A stretch of DNA of 64,000 nt. Source: Pontederia crassipes. Its lineage: Eukaryota; Streptophyta; Magnoliopsida; Commelinales; Pontederiaceae. Below, piece after piece: positions 9,924 to 19,302 of the stretch. Position numbers and translations under genes: made by a program. The notes beneath the pieces were generated by a model. It was not told the origin of the DNA. It did no database searches and saw nothing but the letters and a program-made list of their open reading frames with translations. Location: assembly GCA_030549335.1 (NCBI GenBank), contig CM060187.1, positions 372,001 to 436,000 of the forward strand, given 5' to 3'. Numbering within the stretch: the first letter of the stretch is position 1; each line of letters starts with the position of its first letter.

Positions 9924-12268
9924 TATAACACCCAAAGTTTTTTTTAATTTAATAAAAAATATGAATTAAATAAAAATTTATTATTTAGTTAAATATGACA
10001 TTATACTAGAAAATAAAGATAACTAGAGTTAAGGAAGAAGAGAACAAGCTAAATATAGATTGGTGTTTGAATAGAAGAAATGTAAAGAAAAAAGGAAAGA
10101 AGCTAAAGTATTTAAATACAATGATGAACTAAAATAAAATATAATATTCAGAATTAGATTTAGAAATGGTTAAACATTTAACTAATCCCGGATTATAATT
10201 TATTCCACCCATAGCCAAACTCCTTTATATGTAAATAGATCACTTCAACCAACAATTTTCCATTCACCCAGAAAACTAAATTTATGTTCACTTTGACTCA
10301 TTGTTTCTCCCACTTCCGTGTGTGTGTATGCATATGCTCTTGGTTTTACTTTCTTTCAAAGGATACTGGACACTTCACCGAAAGACTTTAACGTCACCTC
10401 GAAAAATGCAAAGAAAGTTAAGAATATGAATTGATACTCATATGTTCTTTGATGATCTAAGAATAATTTTCTTTTGATTTCATGTTGAAAGCATACATGG
10501 ATTAATAGAAAAAAATATGATAAAGTCTTGATAATTCAAAATCGAAATTTCTTTGTCTAGGAACCTAATCCGAACTAGAAGAAGCTGGTCTGGGTTCTTT
10601 AATAGTTAGAAAACACGATGCAATGATGGTACGAACCCATCTCATGGAGATGCCTGACCCTAGCCCCTCCCCATTAAAGTTGCGTGTTCAGTTTCAGTCG
10701 AACAAGCCGGTCGAGTTTCAATCACACTCAATCCAGATTTCCATAGAAGTTAGGTTGAAGTTCGATTTACAGAACCTGACCCATAATGATTGATAGCCGA
10801 CCCGACTTGGTCTCAAACTTGGCTCAAGTTTAGTCTAGCCCGACCTAGATTTTTCAAGATTGATTTTCTATTTGATTTGATACATTGTTAAATGATAGTT
10901 TTGCCACTACATTGATGCATGATGAAATGCATTAGAAAGGTAATTAATTAGGTAAAGAAGATTAGATTTAAAAAAGGTGGGAAATCATGTTTACTGATTG
11001 CACAGAGACGCTTTTAAATTCCAGTATAAAATTCTAGCAAACACTCTTAACCATAGGGCATTGAAACTAAAGCACCATATGATGAAACAGTGAGAGTTTC
11101 CTTCAGAATTCGTAGGGACCACCTCTAAAATCCAATACAAGTCAAAGAAATGCATGAAAGTATAATGACTACTTTTAAAGGAAAAGTAAAGAAGAATGAA
11201 TATGAATAAGTATATGAACATGAACAAGTGCAAAAAACATGAATATGAAAATAAAATGTGGACATGGATATGGATAAGAATATGAATCCGAAGATGAATA
11301 AGAAGCATGAATCTAGGGGTGTTCACAGGTCGGGTTGGACCCAACCCGTGAACAAATCCAACCCGACTCGGGTCGGGTCGGGTGGTCGGGTTACCCAACC
11401 ACCCAATTTTAATTTTTTTTATTTTTTCCTTACTATTTTTATATTTTATTTAATATAAAAAATATTATTTAATATTATTTTTAAAATAACTTTTATTACT
11501 ATTTAATATTATTTTTACACTTAAAATATTTTATTTTAATTTTTTTAAAAAAATTAAATAAAATATAAGATTAAATTCGAATAAAAAAGGAAAAAAATAA
11601 AAAGGTCGGGTTGACTCGGGTTGAAAAAATTCAACTCGTACCCGACCCGACCCATGACCAGGTCGAGTTCGGGCCGTGTCGGGTCCAACCCGACCACCGA
11701 TCCGACTCGACCCAAATCGGTTCGGGTCGGGTCGGGTCATCAGGTTCACGGGTCAATCCGACCCAATGAAAACCCCTACATGAATCCGAACATGAACATG
11801 ATATAAACAAAAACAGGAAAAGTCATGTAAGAGAATGCTTATCGAATATGATTATGTTATGATTAAGATTGGTTAATTGCTATTATGAATTTATATCCTT
11901 TTGTATTATTTCGTGTACTGAGTAGTTATCATTTATGCAAATTTTATTTTTTTGTGTCTGAATCCCATAGGTAATTGAATTGATAAGTAAGGATGGAGGC
12001 GTGGGCAAAATAATTTTCATGATGATGCAATAAGGCACATGAATACTGAGTCATTAGCAATTTTATTGCTAAGCGATGTAAAGTTGTTAGCCTTTGGAGG
12101 ACTAATAAGAAAAAGAAAAGATCGAAAGTAGTTCACTTCCACGCTATTAAGAATAGTTACATGTTACTTAGATTTCATATAAATAAAGGCAAAGAGGAAG
12201 GAATTGTAGGTAACACAACCCAAAATAAGCCCAATTGTCATGTGGCAGGAGGGTGAAATTTTGGGACA
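9924..12268 (+). mobile_element. LTR of a decayed Ty3/gypsy-like element, unit 2
   Basis: It starts TATAACACCCAAAG (unit 4: TGTAGCACCC) and ends TTTTGGGACA just before a primer-binding site and a gag relic, as expected for a 5' LTR of about 2.3 kb. Promoter-like DNA near 10200-10260 resembles fragments at 23311-23890 and 49056-50220, which contain TATAAATAG. A hAT-type MITE is inserted at 11314-11778. No 3' LTR was found in the unit. Confidence 0.6.
11314..11778. mobile_element. hAT-type MITE, unit 2
   Basis: The 465-bp element begins TAGGGGTGTTCA and ends TGAAAACCCCTA. It is flanked by perfect 8-bp duplications CATGAATC (11306-11313 and 11779-11786). Both halves are filled with GGGTCGGGT-type repeats in opposite senses, so the element can fold. 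It has no coding capacity and would depend on a hAT transposase elsewhere. Confidence 0.9.
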
Positions 12269-12510
12269 TTATAGTTGGTATCAGAGCCAAGGTTCCTAGG
12301 TCCTCATATATTAAACCGAATCATGTGCAACCATCACGAACAACTGCCATGTCATCCAAGTAACACAACCCAAAATAAGCCCAATTGTCATGTGGCAGGA
12401 GGGTGAAATTTTGGGACATTATAGTTGGTATCAGAGCCAAGGTTCCTAGGTCCTCATATATTCAACCGAATCATGTGCAACCATCATGAACAACTGCCAT
12501 GTCATCCAAG
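12211..12510 (+). repeat. 150-bp tandem duplication spanning the LTR end and primer site
   Basis: 12211-12360 is repeated almost exactly at 12361-12510. Each copy contains the LTR end TTTTGGGACA and the primer-binding site. Units 3 and 4 have one copy, so the event is specific to unit 2. Confidence 0.95.
12275..12288 (+). other. Primer-binding site (initiator tRNA-Met type)
   Basis: TTGGTATCAGAGCC lies six bases after the LTR end. TGGTATCAGAGC is the usual plant retrotransposon sequence complementary to the 3' end of initiator tRNA-Met. A second copy stands 150 bp downstream because of the tandem duplication. Confidence 0.8.
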
Positions 12511-12622
12511 CAAATAAAGTGAAAATTTTAGTATGGCTCATTTTGTCTTACTAAACAAGAATGGTTTCATTATAGATAGTTCCTGTATAAGGAGAATAGA
12601 CTAGCCAAATGGACTTAACTCA

Positions 12623-13382
12623 ATGTGTAATCCCAACAACCAACAACAAAAGTGCCCCAATATAACATGGGCATAATTACTCAATTGGGTATTGTCAACA
12701 ATAGGCCCCTGCAAGGTAATCAAGCAAGGGGCTCAATTCTGGAGTTTCTAAAACTCAAACCACCCAAGTTCAAAGAGGTGAATGTTTTCGACACGATAGA
12801 GTGGTGGATATGGGCCATAAAGAAGACCTTCCACCTGATGGACTATCTCAAAAAGAAAAAAGGTCTTATTTGCTACCAATTGCCTTACAAAGACACAAAG
12901 GATTGATGGGACACAATTCAGGACATGGAGTTTCCTAGTGTAGAGGTCGTCCACTAGTTTGCATTTAGACAGTCATTCAGAGAATGCTTCTTTCCCACGT
13001 ATAAGGAATTGAAATGAATGGAGTTCCTACTACTGACACAAGGCAATATGACCATGTTAGAATACTTGACCATATTCATATCCGGGCAAGCATGCACCAC
13101 ATGAAGATGAACTAGACAAGGCCAATCAATTCATAAAAGGCCTCAACTCTGGACTGAGGTTGAAGACTCTTTTAGAAAACTGCCACACATTGAATGTTGC
13201 AGCAAGAATGACCATTTTGATGGAAAGAGGTGTTGCAAGAATTCATTAGAAAAAGAAGTCAATGAATAATATCAAGGGTTTGAACAACACCAACCTACAA
13301 GGGGAAGGTGACCAGTAACAAAGACGCAATGATCGCTGAGATAATAAGGCGAGGTCTTAATCTCCTCCACAACAACAACAAG
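12623..13382 (+). pseudogene. Retrotransposon gag relic, unit 2
   Basis: Starts MCNPNN and reads through a Ty3/gypsy-type gag core: FLKLKPPKFKE, EWWIWAIKKTF, FRECFFPTYKELK, LLTQGNMTM. One base is missing near 12651, and TGA codons replace Trp after KDTKD and after YKELK. Both TGA codons are also present in units 3 and 4, so the gene was dead before the unit was duplicated. No pol follows. The end abuts DNA specific to this unit. Confidence 0.8.
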
Positions 13383-14190
13383 ATTTACTCGGACATAATA
13401 ATTGAATTCAAATTCATCAATAATGATGATATTCTAAGTATTCTTAACTAAATTAATTGAGAGTAAGCTAGTTAACATGGTCTTAGTTTAATTTAATTGA
13501 AATATTATAGCATGTCCTAGTAAATTAAATTGATTGAGTTCTCTGTAAATTAATTATCGTGTTTGATTTAATTATATTGTGAAGGAAATTTCTAAAGTTA
13601 ATTAATTGATTGTAACATGAATTACTTAAATATATAACCAAGACTTTTATCCTTATCTCAAATAATTAGCCCTCATTTAGTTTGACCAAGTTACTGATCA
13701 CATGTTTTTAAACCAATAACCTAAATCATATATACCCCAGCTCATAACCAACTAACCCTTTATTCTTATCTTTTTACTTGATGGTCGACTATTCTCCACA
13801 TATGATAAGAAAGTTTATCCTAAACTGAGATTGACCGACTTCCCTACTGTTCATCGTGATCAAGTAGACGTCTTAACTTGAAAAAAAGGGAGAAAATTAA
13901 CAAAAGAGAATGATTTAAATCGGCGGAAACATTAAGCGATGAATCGTAGGTGTGAGGTTTAATTTCCTTTATCAATCTTCCCTTGCAAGTTTTGATAGAA
14001 GGTTATCATCATCGTATTGATTGAATTGATAATGGAAATTGGAACAATCGATTAGAAGCATGAAACAAACAAAAGGAGTTTATTTTTCAGTTTTTTAACT
14101 CTAAAAGCTGAATGTTTAGTTAGATAATAAAATATCTTATTGTGATTGAAAAATTCTGAAAATTCAATCACATGATCCCCTAGAAGTGTA
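13383..14190. other. Unit-2-specific insertion of about 0.8 kb
   Basis: AT-rich sequence absent from the matching place in units 3 and 4, where the gag relic continues directly into a TTTTCAGAGAAGAAATTGG stretch. No terminal repeats, target duplication, coding frame or RNA gene were recognised. It could be an insertion here or a deletion shared by the other units. Confidence 0.5.
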
Positions 14191-14772
14191 GTTTTCAGAG
14201 AAGAAATTGGTGTAAATTGTGTGCAAATTGATGAGCATAGGTTTGGCTGTCCTAACAGAATTAGTATGGTGAATTAGGAATTATGGTATTGATTATGTTC
14301 TTACTATTAAAATATGAAATTTATGTGATTTACACCTAAGTTAACTAAGGTTTTAATCCAATTTGAATCACTTCAAAGTAAGTTGAATGGTAGTAGATAT
14401 AAATGTTACAATAGTTACATATATGCTTATTAGATTCTGAAGTAGATACTAAATATGTATCACCATGGGATTTTTCAACACTTACATAAACTAGTATAAA
14501 TTATGAAATTAGGTATGTCTACTAAGTTCCATGTTTACTTTAATTGTGATTTGAAATCAGGTCAATTAGATATATGTGATCATATGTGGGGTGCTATCAA
14601 TTTGTCTTACGAATCTGTTACTCAATTTTGTAAATTATGTATGAAATCGAATAGGTTATAGAATTATTTTATAATTTGGGGTTAGTCTTCATGTAGCATC
14701 CAGACCGAATGACTCTGAAATTATGTCGATACTTTCACATATTACGGGTAACGTATGAGACATCTCTATTGT

Positions 14773-14820
14773 TCCCGGGGGCCCACACAAGCGGTGGAGT
14801 ACGTGGTTTAATTCTGCTCC
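14773..14820 (+). pseudogene. Organellar 16S rRNA fragment, copy a
   Basis: GGGGGCCCACACAAGCGG followed by TGGAGTACGTGGTTTAATT matches the near-universal 16S segment around E. coli position 920, with transition-type changes. Only about 40-48 bp are present. Plastid origin is likeliest because plastid 23S DNA is close by, but the mitochondrial gene shares this segment. Confidence 0.75.
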
Positions 14821-15000
14821 AATAACGAATCATTGGTTTAATTGAATAACTAAAGAAAATAGATATACCTTTTGCAAAATCGGGTGCATATTGTATGCAC
14901 ATCAGGTGATACAAATCCAGATTTGACATTAGAAGTATATTGATTGGCCTCTATGGTAGAATCAATTGGAGAGGCTGAGAGGTGGTGGTTTAACCTGTGG

Positions 15001-15145
15001 CGGCACCCTAGATGGCGAAAGTCCAATAGCCGAAAGCATCACTAGCTTATGTCTGACCTAAGTAGCATGGGGTACGTGGAATCCTATGTGAATCAACAAG
15101 GACCACCTTTCAAGGCTAAATACTCCTGGGCGACCCATAGCGAAT
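15001..15145 (+). pseudogene. Plastid 23S rRNA fragment, copy a
   Basis: The stretch with CGAAAGCATCACTAGCTTA, GTAGCATGGGGTACGTGGAA, AAGGACCACC and GGCTAAATACTCCTGGG follows the plastid 23S rRNA 5' domain over about 145 bp. Differences are mainly C-to-T or G-to-A, as expected for methylated nuclear copies of plastid DNA. Too short to act as rRNA. Confidence 0.85.
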
Positions 15146-15173
15146 TTTTCATTCACATTTTTTTCCACCAAGA

Positions 15174-15233
15174 ACATTCTCTAGAAAATTGAGCCCTTTT
15201 AATCATTTCTTCATGTGTACCCGCAATAGCATT
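15174..15233 (-). pseudogene. rbcL-like plastid fragment, copy a
   Basis: On the minus strand the DNA reads NAIAGTHEEMIKRAQFSRE; copy b reads NATAGTCEEMIKRAQF. This resembles the conserved Rubisco large-subunit segment that includes NATAGTCEEM. Only about 60 bp match, so the assignment is moderate. Confidence 0.55.
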
Positions 15234-16205
15234 TGGGACAAGGATATACCCTAAGAAAGCCTTCCCGATTCATTAATTTAAAATTTGAATCACTCAAATA
15301 TCATATGAATAGGAAAAGTTATAAATGATTTATCGAAACCTCCCTAGTTTGTCAGAAGAAAATTTAGGACATATCATAATAGTACTTGTGAAATTTATTG
15401 TGCTCTATTTAGAAATTTTTAAATTTTGAGAATTTTATGAGTGAAACCTCAAGAAGTATAATGTTAGAGATAATTGAAAACACTAGAATAGGAGTTGTGC
15501 ACTAATTGATATAAATAATAAAAGTAAGATTATTCAATTTGTAAGAACACATAAACAACATGAAACTTAAGTTGAATAATGTTTTTTTTGAGAAGCAAGT
15601 CTAGTGGAATCAAATATGAAACTTTTATAGATTAAGGTTTCTGTAATCTGGAGTGAAGTAGAATTGAAATCATAGTATTTTATTATTTATATTAAGAGTT
15701 ATTAATTTCTTAGCTAGGTGTGCAATAATCCGTAATACAAGATAACTAGTTGTGATGAATTGCATTGATTGAGCTACATAGAATGTGTAAATGATATATA
15801 ATTGATTGTATAGGTTATTTTGACTTATGACCTAAGTAATATGGACCTATATTATTTCTATAGGGTTAGATGAATGATAAGAAAAAGAAATGGGGAGACA
15901 CCTTGTGTCATCTCTTATGTCAGGTAAGTTGATTTCTCCTATTCTATGTATTCACCTCTTTTGAATACAGTGTGACACTGATTGTTATATGTATTGAATA
16001 CGTCTTTGGAGAATTTCATATGAAAAATATATTTGAAATGATTGATCAAGTTATCGTACATTTGAAAAGCCCATTTGATGTGATATGAATGGATTTCGAG
16101 ATGTGCATTCATCTTCCATTTGAAATAGTATATGAGATGATCATTTTCTAATATTCGAGATACAATTGTTATATGATGAATAATGCATCTACATTTGTCT
16201 GTATC

Positions 16206-16377
16206 ATGAATATGGAGGAAAGAAGCGCCTCTACTCGGCTACAAAGTTTATTTTGTACAATCGCTGATTTTTTTTATTGACCTACGGTATGGTAATACCT
16301 ACAAAACAGTAATGGAAACTCCATACAGTTAATCTTTTGCACCCGCTTCAAAATATGATGACTGACTCAATCTTGGG
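16206..16377. other. Copy of the right edge of the unit-3 plastid insertion
   Basis: Matches 45345-45506, starting AGGAAAGAAGCGCC. In unit 3 it follows the rpoA fragment; here it joins two copies of the plastid-mosaic block. Its own origin was not identified; organellar DNA is suspected only because of the neighbour. Confidence 0.65.
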
Positions 16378-16833
16378 ATATGAAATTTATGTGATTTACC
16401 CCTAACTTAACTAAGGTTTTAATCCAATTGGAATCACTTCAAAGTAAGTTGAATGGTAATAGATATAAGTGTTACAATAGTTACATATATGCTTATTAGA
16501 TTCTGAAGTAGAATCTAAATATGTATCACCATGGGATTTTTCAACACTTACATAAACTAGTATAAATTATGAAATCAGTACCATCTACTAAGTTCCATGT
16601 TTACATTCACTGAGATTTGAAATCAGGTCAATTAGATATATGTGATCATACGTGGGGTGCTATCAATCTGTCTTATGAATCTGTTACTCAATTTTGTACA
16701 TTATGTATGAAATCGAATAGGTTATAGAATTATTTTATAATTTGGGGTTAGTCTTCATGTAGCATTCAGACCGAATGACTTTGAAATTACGTCAGTGGAG
16801 TAATCATGTAACGTATAAGACATCTCTCTTGTT

Positions 16834-16880
16834 CCCCGGGGCCCACACAAGCGGTGGAGTATGTGGTTTAATTCTGCTCC
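16834..16880 (+). pseudogene. Organellar 16S rRNA fragment, copy b
   Basis: CGGGGCCCACACAAGCGG followed by TGGAGTATGTGGTTTAATT; same segment as copy a with one G fewer in the G run. Confidence 0.75.
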
Positions 16881-17046
16881 AATAACGAATCATTGGTTTA
16901 ATTGAATAACTAAAGAAAATAGATAGACCTTTTGCAAACGGGTGCATATTGTATGCACATCAGGTGATACAAATCCTAATTTGACATTAGAAGTATATTG
17001 ATTGGCCTCTATGGTAGAGGCTGAGAGGCGGTGGTTTAACCTGTGG

Positions 17047-17185
17047 CGGCACCCTAAATGGCGAAAGTCCAATAGCTGAAAGCATCACTAGCTTATGCTC
17101 TGACTTGAGTAGCATGGGGAACGTGTGTGAATCAACAAGGACCACCTTTCAACGCTAAATACTCCTAGGCGACCGATAGCGAAGT
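17047..17185 (+). pseudogene. Plastid 23S rRNA fragment, copy b
   Basis: Same 23S segment as copy a. A short deletion after GTACGTG-like DNA (GAACGTGTGTGAATC) is shared in form with the unit-3 copy. Ends at CGACCGATAGCGAAGT. Confidence 0.85.
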
Positions 17186-17213
17186 TTTCACTCACATTTT
17201 TTACCACCAAGAA

Positions 17214-17272
17214 CGTTCTCTAGAAAATTGAGCCCTTTTAATCATTTCTTCACATGTACCTGCAGTAGCATT
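17214..17272 (-). pseudogene. rbcL-like plastid fragment, copy b
   Basis: The minus strand reads NATAGTCEEMIKRAQF, the best preserved version of this scrap in the window and the main reason for the rbcL assignment. Confidence 0.6.
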
Positions 17273-18170
17273 TGGGACAAGGATATACCCTAAGAAAGCC
17301 TTCCTGATTCATTAATTTAAAATTTGAATCACTCAAATATCATATGAATAGGAAAAGTTATAAATGATTTATCGAAACCTCCCTAGTTTGTCAGAAGAAA
17401 ATTTAGGACAGATCTTAATAGTACTTGTGAAATTTATTGTGCTCTATTTAGAAATTTATCAATTTTGAGAATTTTATGAGTAAACCTCAGGAAGTATAAT
17501 GTTATAGAAAATTGAAAACACTAGAATAGGAGTTGTGCACTAATTGATATAAATAATAAAAGTAAGATTATTCAATTTGTAAGAACACATAAACAACATG
17601 AAACTTAAGTTGAATAATGTTTTTTCTGAGTAGCAAGTCTAGTGGAATCAAATATGAAACTTTAATAGATTAAGGTTTATGTAATCTGGAGTGAAGTAGA
17701 ATTGAAATCATGGTATTTTATTATTTATATTAAGAATTATGAATTTCTTAGCTAGGTGTGCAATCATCCATAATACAAGATAACTGGTTGTGATGAATTG
17801 CATTGATTGAGCTACATAGAATGTGTAAATGACATATAATTGATTGTATAGGTTATTTTGACACTTATAACCTAAGAGTAATATGGACCTATATTATTGC
17901 TATAGGATTAGATGAATGACAAGAAAACGAAATGGGGAGACACCTTGTGTGATCTCTTATGTCAGGTAAGGTGTTTTCTCTTATTCTATGTATTGAATAC
18001 GTCTTTGGAGAATTTCATATGAAAAATATATTTGAAATGATTGATCAAGTAATCGTACATTTGAAAAGCCTATTTGAAATAGTATATGAGATAGATTCAT
18101 CTTCTGATATTCGAGATAGAATTGTTATATGATGAATAATGCATCTGCATTTGTCTGTATTATGCATATG

Positions 18171-19302
18171 GTCATTGGAACAAAGTGTCATGCAAAGCTA
18201 AGTGCTACATCGTGAGAAATCATAGTTGAAGTCACCTCTAGAATTCAATGCATCATTTTATTTCCCATAAATGAGATGAGATAAGATGGAGCTAAGTACT
18301 GTACGGAGCTAAGTGCTACATCATGAGAAATCATAGTGGGAGCCACCTTTAGAATCCATATGGCACACTTTTGGAAGCCATCTATCGACTATACAAACTG
18401 GTCAGTTGGTGATCCGTGCATTCATATGAGAGTGTTGCATTTGCATATATATGTTTGTCATGATTTAAATGATATTGATTGCAAATTGAGTATGATGCTT
18501 TTGATTAGAGTGTTGTATATGTAATTATCAAATATATGAAAATACTGATTTTGATATTATGATTATTGTGTGTATTTTTATGTCTCTCCGAATTAATTAG
18601 ATGGTAACACATAATTTATGAGTCATAAGTTACTGAGTTATTTTTGCTCATTTTGTTATTTTTAATATTTTTTTCAAATTGATGTAGCTCTTTTGGGATC
18701 GTGCAAGGTGATACCGTTTGAAGGGTTCTATAACATCCTTCATGGTAAGATGAGAAAATTTGTGTCTCTTGTCTCCTTTTATTAGGATGTCAAGAATTTT
18801 GGTTATGTGTAATACGAATGTATTATTTTGAATCATAAGAAGGCAAAGTTATTTATTGGAATGTAACACTTAAGGAGGTTGGTTTGCTCTGAACGATCAC
18901 CATGGTATAGTTGTTCAATAATATTTTTATTTCTTATGTTGTATGAAAAAGAAATTTATAGTCCACTTCTGCAATTTATGATTTGTTTCAATGACATATT
19001 ATTTATTATGTTATATAAAAGTTATAAAATTATGGCCCACTTCCGCTACTTTGTTTGATCGTCGCGAACTCCGAATTAAACCATGGTAAAACCGGAGCAA
19101 TAGGTCCTTCCTTTGTCAAAGTTTGCATAACTTTGTCTAGGATGACATTGTTATGTGTAGGCTGAGTTATGAGTGTTTAGGATGTCATACTTATGTTCAG
19201 GATTATAATGTAAGTTTACATAAGTACAAAGTTACATATATACTCTAGAATCAATATGTGGTTATGATATTATGCCTTAGATCAAGTTATATGATTTATA
19301 CA
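18171..19302. other. Unit DNA between plastid mosaic and solo LTR
   Basis: AT-rich. It matches 47371-48262 except that unit 3 lacks about 265 bp (18523-18789), a deletion with an ATGT microhomology at its ends. No gene or element end was recognised. Confidence 0.55.

Larger units (their letters stand above)
14312..16205. repeat. Plastid-mosaic block, copy a (unit 2)
   Basis: About 1.9 kb of AT-rich DNA with embedded plastid-like scraps: 16S rRNA, 23S rRNA and an rbcL-like piece in opposite orientation. The block recurs at 16378-18170, 45507-47370 and 62120-63045. The DNA between the scraps was not identified. Confidence 0.75.
16378..18170. repeat. Plastid-mosaic block, copy b (unit 2)
   Basis: Second copy within unit 2, offset about 2.07 kb from copy a and closer by eye to the unit-3 copy (for example the shared CCCTAAATGGCGAAAG and the shared upstream edge). 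It continues rightward into the same flank as in unit 3. Confidence 0.8.

Noticed and set aside
11330-11760. GGGTCGGGT runs looking like telomere or G-quadruplex arrays
   Set aside because: They lie within a 465-bp hAT-type element with exact target duplications. The unit is not the plant telomere repeat TTTAGGG.
15001-15145. A functional rRNA operon
   Set aside because: The 16S and 23S pieces are short, mutated and lack all flanking rRNA sequence.
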